This document shows positions 62,034 through 64,000 of a DNA stretch of 64,000 nucleotides, one piece after another. A model generated the notes under the pieces. The model had not been told where the DNA came from and made no database searches. It worked only from the letters and a program-made list of their open reading frames with translations. Location of the stretch: NCBI GenBank assembly GCA_019925105.1, contig JAHGAU010000011.1:744001-808000 (forward strand), in the 5' to 3' direction. This DNA comes from Niebla homalea. Its lineage: Eukaryota; Ascomycota; Lecanoromycetes; Lecanorales; Ramalinaceae. Position 1 is the stretch's first letter; each line of letters begins with the position of its first letter. The position numbers and the translations under genes are program-made.

Positions 62034-62640
62034 TAAAGATAACTTTATTCTTCCTATATATATCTAAATAACTAAATTAATAAATATATCATATACCTAT
62101 TATATTGAATAATAAGCCCGGTATAGCTATAACTATATATTAAAAGGTATCTAAATAATGAATTTATTTATTAAATTAAAATATAGATTACTTATTATAT
62201 TATATTAATTATAGCGGTAATAATACTTAAAGATAAATTCTATAATACCGCCGACTATAAAAAGAAGACGGAAAAGGCTTAATAAAATACTAACCGATTA
62301 TATTAAAATAATAAACTTAAAGGGATTGTTTAACTATATATTATAATATATAAACGCTTAATCGGCCCTTATTATAATAAATATATAAGAGGTCGTTAAA
62401 AAGAATATTTTATAAAGTATTAACTTTATTGCTTTATCAATAAAGTTAAAGGTTAAAGTAATTAAGGTTTTATTAAGCTTAAAAGAATAAAAGAAAACTT
62501 ATAATTAAGTATAAGTTATCCTTAATATAATTACTAATAATATAGTCCGTTATTAAATTAAGGGGATCTTAAATCCTTACTTAATTTTAAAAAAGCTTAA
62601 ATAGCTTTATATTATTAAGGATATAATAATTAAGGATAGA
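62034..62640. other. AT-rich RIPed sequence before LINE F
   Basis: No open frame or known repeat boundary was recognised. It borders the 5' end of LINE F, so a TSD for that element would begin here; its partner is beyond the window. Confidence 0.4.
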
Positions 62641-64000
62641 ATATATTATTTATTTAACTGCGGGAATGGCGACGAACAACGGGACCCCAGAGGTCAGAAA
62701 CGATATACGTGTATATAGCTTAAGTAATAATAAGGATAATATTTTAAATACAATAAGCGGAGGCAGAATAATAGTAAAAATAAAGGGGAGGAAGGATAAG
62801 CGGCTTAAATTAATAGGAACAGTAATAAATCATATAAACAATACGATAAACATAAAATAAAAAGGCCTTAAATTAAATAAGGAGTTTATAATTATAAAGA
62901 TATACGTAAAGGAACGTATATAATACGTAAAGGTATTATTATAAAAAATAATAAATAAAAAGCGGAAAGAACGAAAATGGTATACGGGGATAAATAAGGA
63001 ATAAACGGAGGCGTAAAAAGCCTTATTAAGTATATATAAATTAAAAGAAAATTAAATAAAAATAAGGAAATATTAAGTAAATAAAAATAAATTATAAAAA
63101 GAAGTAATTATTAAATATACGGGGGAAAAGTAAAAAAGGAAAAAACAATAAGGGTATTAAAAAGCCTCCTTATAATTAAATAAAAAAATATTACGTTAAA
63201 AATTTAGTTAATACTATAAATCGGATTATAAAAAATAAAAGACTTTTATATAAATACGGGGAAAAATTTAAAGGAATTAAAAAGGTTATACGGAGTTTAA
63301 AGGGCAGTAATAAAAGTGCTGGTAAACGGAGGTAAAAGGAGATAAAAAGAATATATATAAAGCGAAAGAGGAACGGGGGAGGTTTTAAAGAAAAAAGCGG
63401 GGATAAATTAAATAATAAGGGCCGTAAGGGCGGCGCCAACGTTAACGGTAAAAAAAGTAAAGGCAGAAAAGAAAACGGCGGCGTTAAAGAAAATAAAAAT
63501 AATAACCGTATAATTATCGGGTAAAAAAGAAAAAAATATAATAATAAAAATAAACCCACTATAATTAATAAAGGTATTTAAGGTAATAAAAAAGTTATTA
63601 ATAGAATAAATTATTACGGTATATAAACTATAAAATAAGGATATCCTTTTTAATATAGCCTTATTAAAGGTAAAAAAGGGGTTAAAGAAATCGAAGGGAT
63701 AAACCGGTAAAAAAGGGTATAAGACGGTAAAGGTATTAAGGTAATCCTTTATTATCGTAATAAACGGGATATACTTAATAAGGTTTACGGGGGAGGAAAA
63801 GGAAGTTATTTTAAGGCGGATAAAAAAGGAGAATATAGTCCTTTATTTTAAATTAAAGATTATTAATTATAATTTCCTTTTTATAATAAAAAGGCTAAAT
63901 ACCTTTAATTATATAAAGAAATATTTTACGGTTATCTTAAACGTAACGTTAATAAAAATATATAATAATATTTTTAATAAAGGGGTAATAAAGGGTAAGT
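62641..64000 (+). mobile_element. LINE copy F, 5' part, runs off the window
   Basis: It starts just before ATGGCGACGAACAACGGGAC (62,666) with a leader ending ACTGCGGGA. ORF1 relic follows, collinear with copies B-E for 1.35 kb. At 63,840-63,870 the segment TATTTTAAATTAAAGATTAT matches LINE E on both sides of solo LTR 1, which confirms that insertion point. Confidence 0.88.
62666..62860 (+). pseudogene. LINE ORF1 N-terminus, 64 codons open
   Basis: This ATG-started frame reads MATNNGTPEVRNDIRVYSLS and ends KGRKDKRLKLIG...NTINIK at TAA. The first 13 residues, MATNNGTPEVRND, are the best-preserved N-terminus of the family's ORF1. Copy B gives MATNNGTPEVRND in reverse and copies C and D give MATN-like starts. 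ORF1 of such LINEs encodes an RNA-binding protein, often with C-terminal zinc knuckles, but none survives here. The frame is cut short by RIP stops, so it is not functional. Confidence 0.75.

Noticed and set aside
61997..62034. Rho-independent terminator
   Set aside because: The hairpin plus T run looks the part, but everything else shows fungal DNA, so it is reported only as an inverted repeat.
1..64000. Telomere repeat or centromere satellite
   Set aside because: No TTAGGG-type array was seen and the tandem arrays are short and local, so chromosomal position cannot be told.

Overview
The window looks like filamentous ascomycete (Pezizomycotina) DNA that has been heavily damaged by repeat-induced point mutation (RIP). 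Most of the 64 kb is AT-rich. CpA and TpG are almost absent (none in the first 180 bases) while CpG, CpT and CpC remain. Nearly every reading frame is shut by TAA/TAG at former Gln or Trp codons. This pattern, together with Ty1/copia elements and non-LTR (LINE) elements with an ATGGCGACGAAC 5' end and (TTGA)n tails, fits a RIP-scarred subtelomeric, pericentromeric or isochore-type repeat block. I see no bacterial genes, CRISPR array, rRNA or intact housekeeping gene. Species cannot be told from this sequence.

Layout. 1-1,908: 3' end of LINE copy A. 1,909-6,257: unresolved AT-rich sequence with a low-complexity coding relic, a short inverted repeat and a 167-bp-spaced direct repeat. 6,258-9,957: reverse-strand relic of the Copia-A family, holding a short LTR-flanked insert and a 14-bp minisatellite. 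9,958-18,740: LINE copies (reverse fragment, copy E, reverse fragment, copy D); copy E is interrupted by a solo LTR and a 734-bp LINE-type insert. 18,741-23,630: GC-balanced host island 1 with tandem repeats, pseudogenes and a tRNA-Met-like sequence. 23,631-35,083: Copia-1, containing full-length LINE copy C. 35,089-38,468: host island 2. 38,481-57,112: Copia-A, containing a solo LTR, full-length LINE copy B (reverse) and Copia-B (reverse). 57,309-58,930: host island 3. 58,931-62,640: partly RIPed sequence with a Tc1/mariner-type DDE relic. 62,641-64,000: 5' part of LINE copy F.

The nesting can be resolved to the base from target-site duplications (TSDs): GTATC around Copia-1, ATCTC around Copia-A, AAAGG around Copia-B, 14 and 13 bp around LINE C and LINE B, and 5 bp around two solo LTRs. 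LTR pairs match exactly in length once inserts are removed (227/227 bp and 269/269 bp). The three GC islands are therefore one ancestral locus of about 9.9 kb, split by successive insertions. RIP fades over about 100-150 bp at island borders, so the two LTRs of one element are mosaics that preserve opposite ends.

Genes. No gene is convincingly intact. The best host candidates are decayed reading frames whose stops sit where CAA/CAG would be (21,526-22,260 and 35,901-36,428, both reverse strand) and a sequence family present once in island 1 and once in island 3 in opposite orientations. I do not recognise these proteins.
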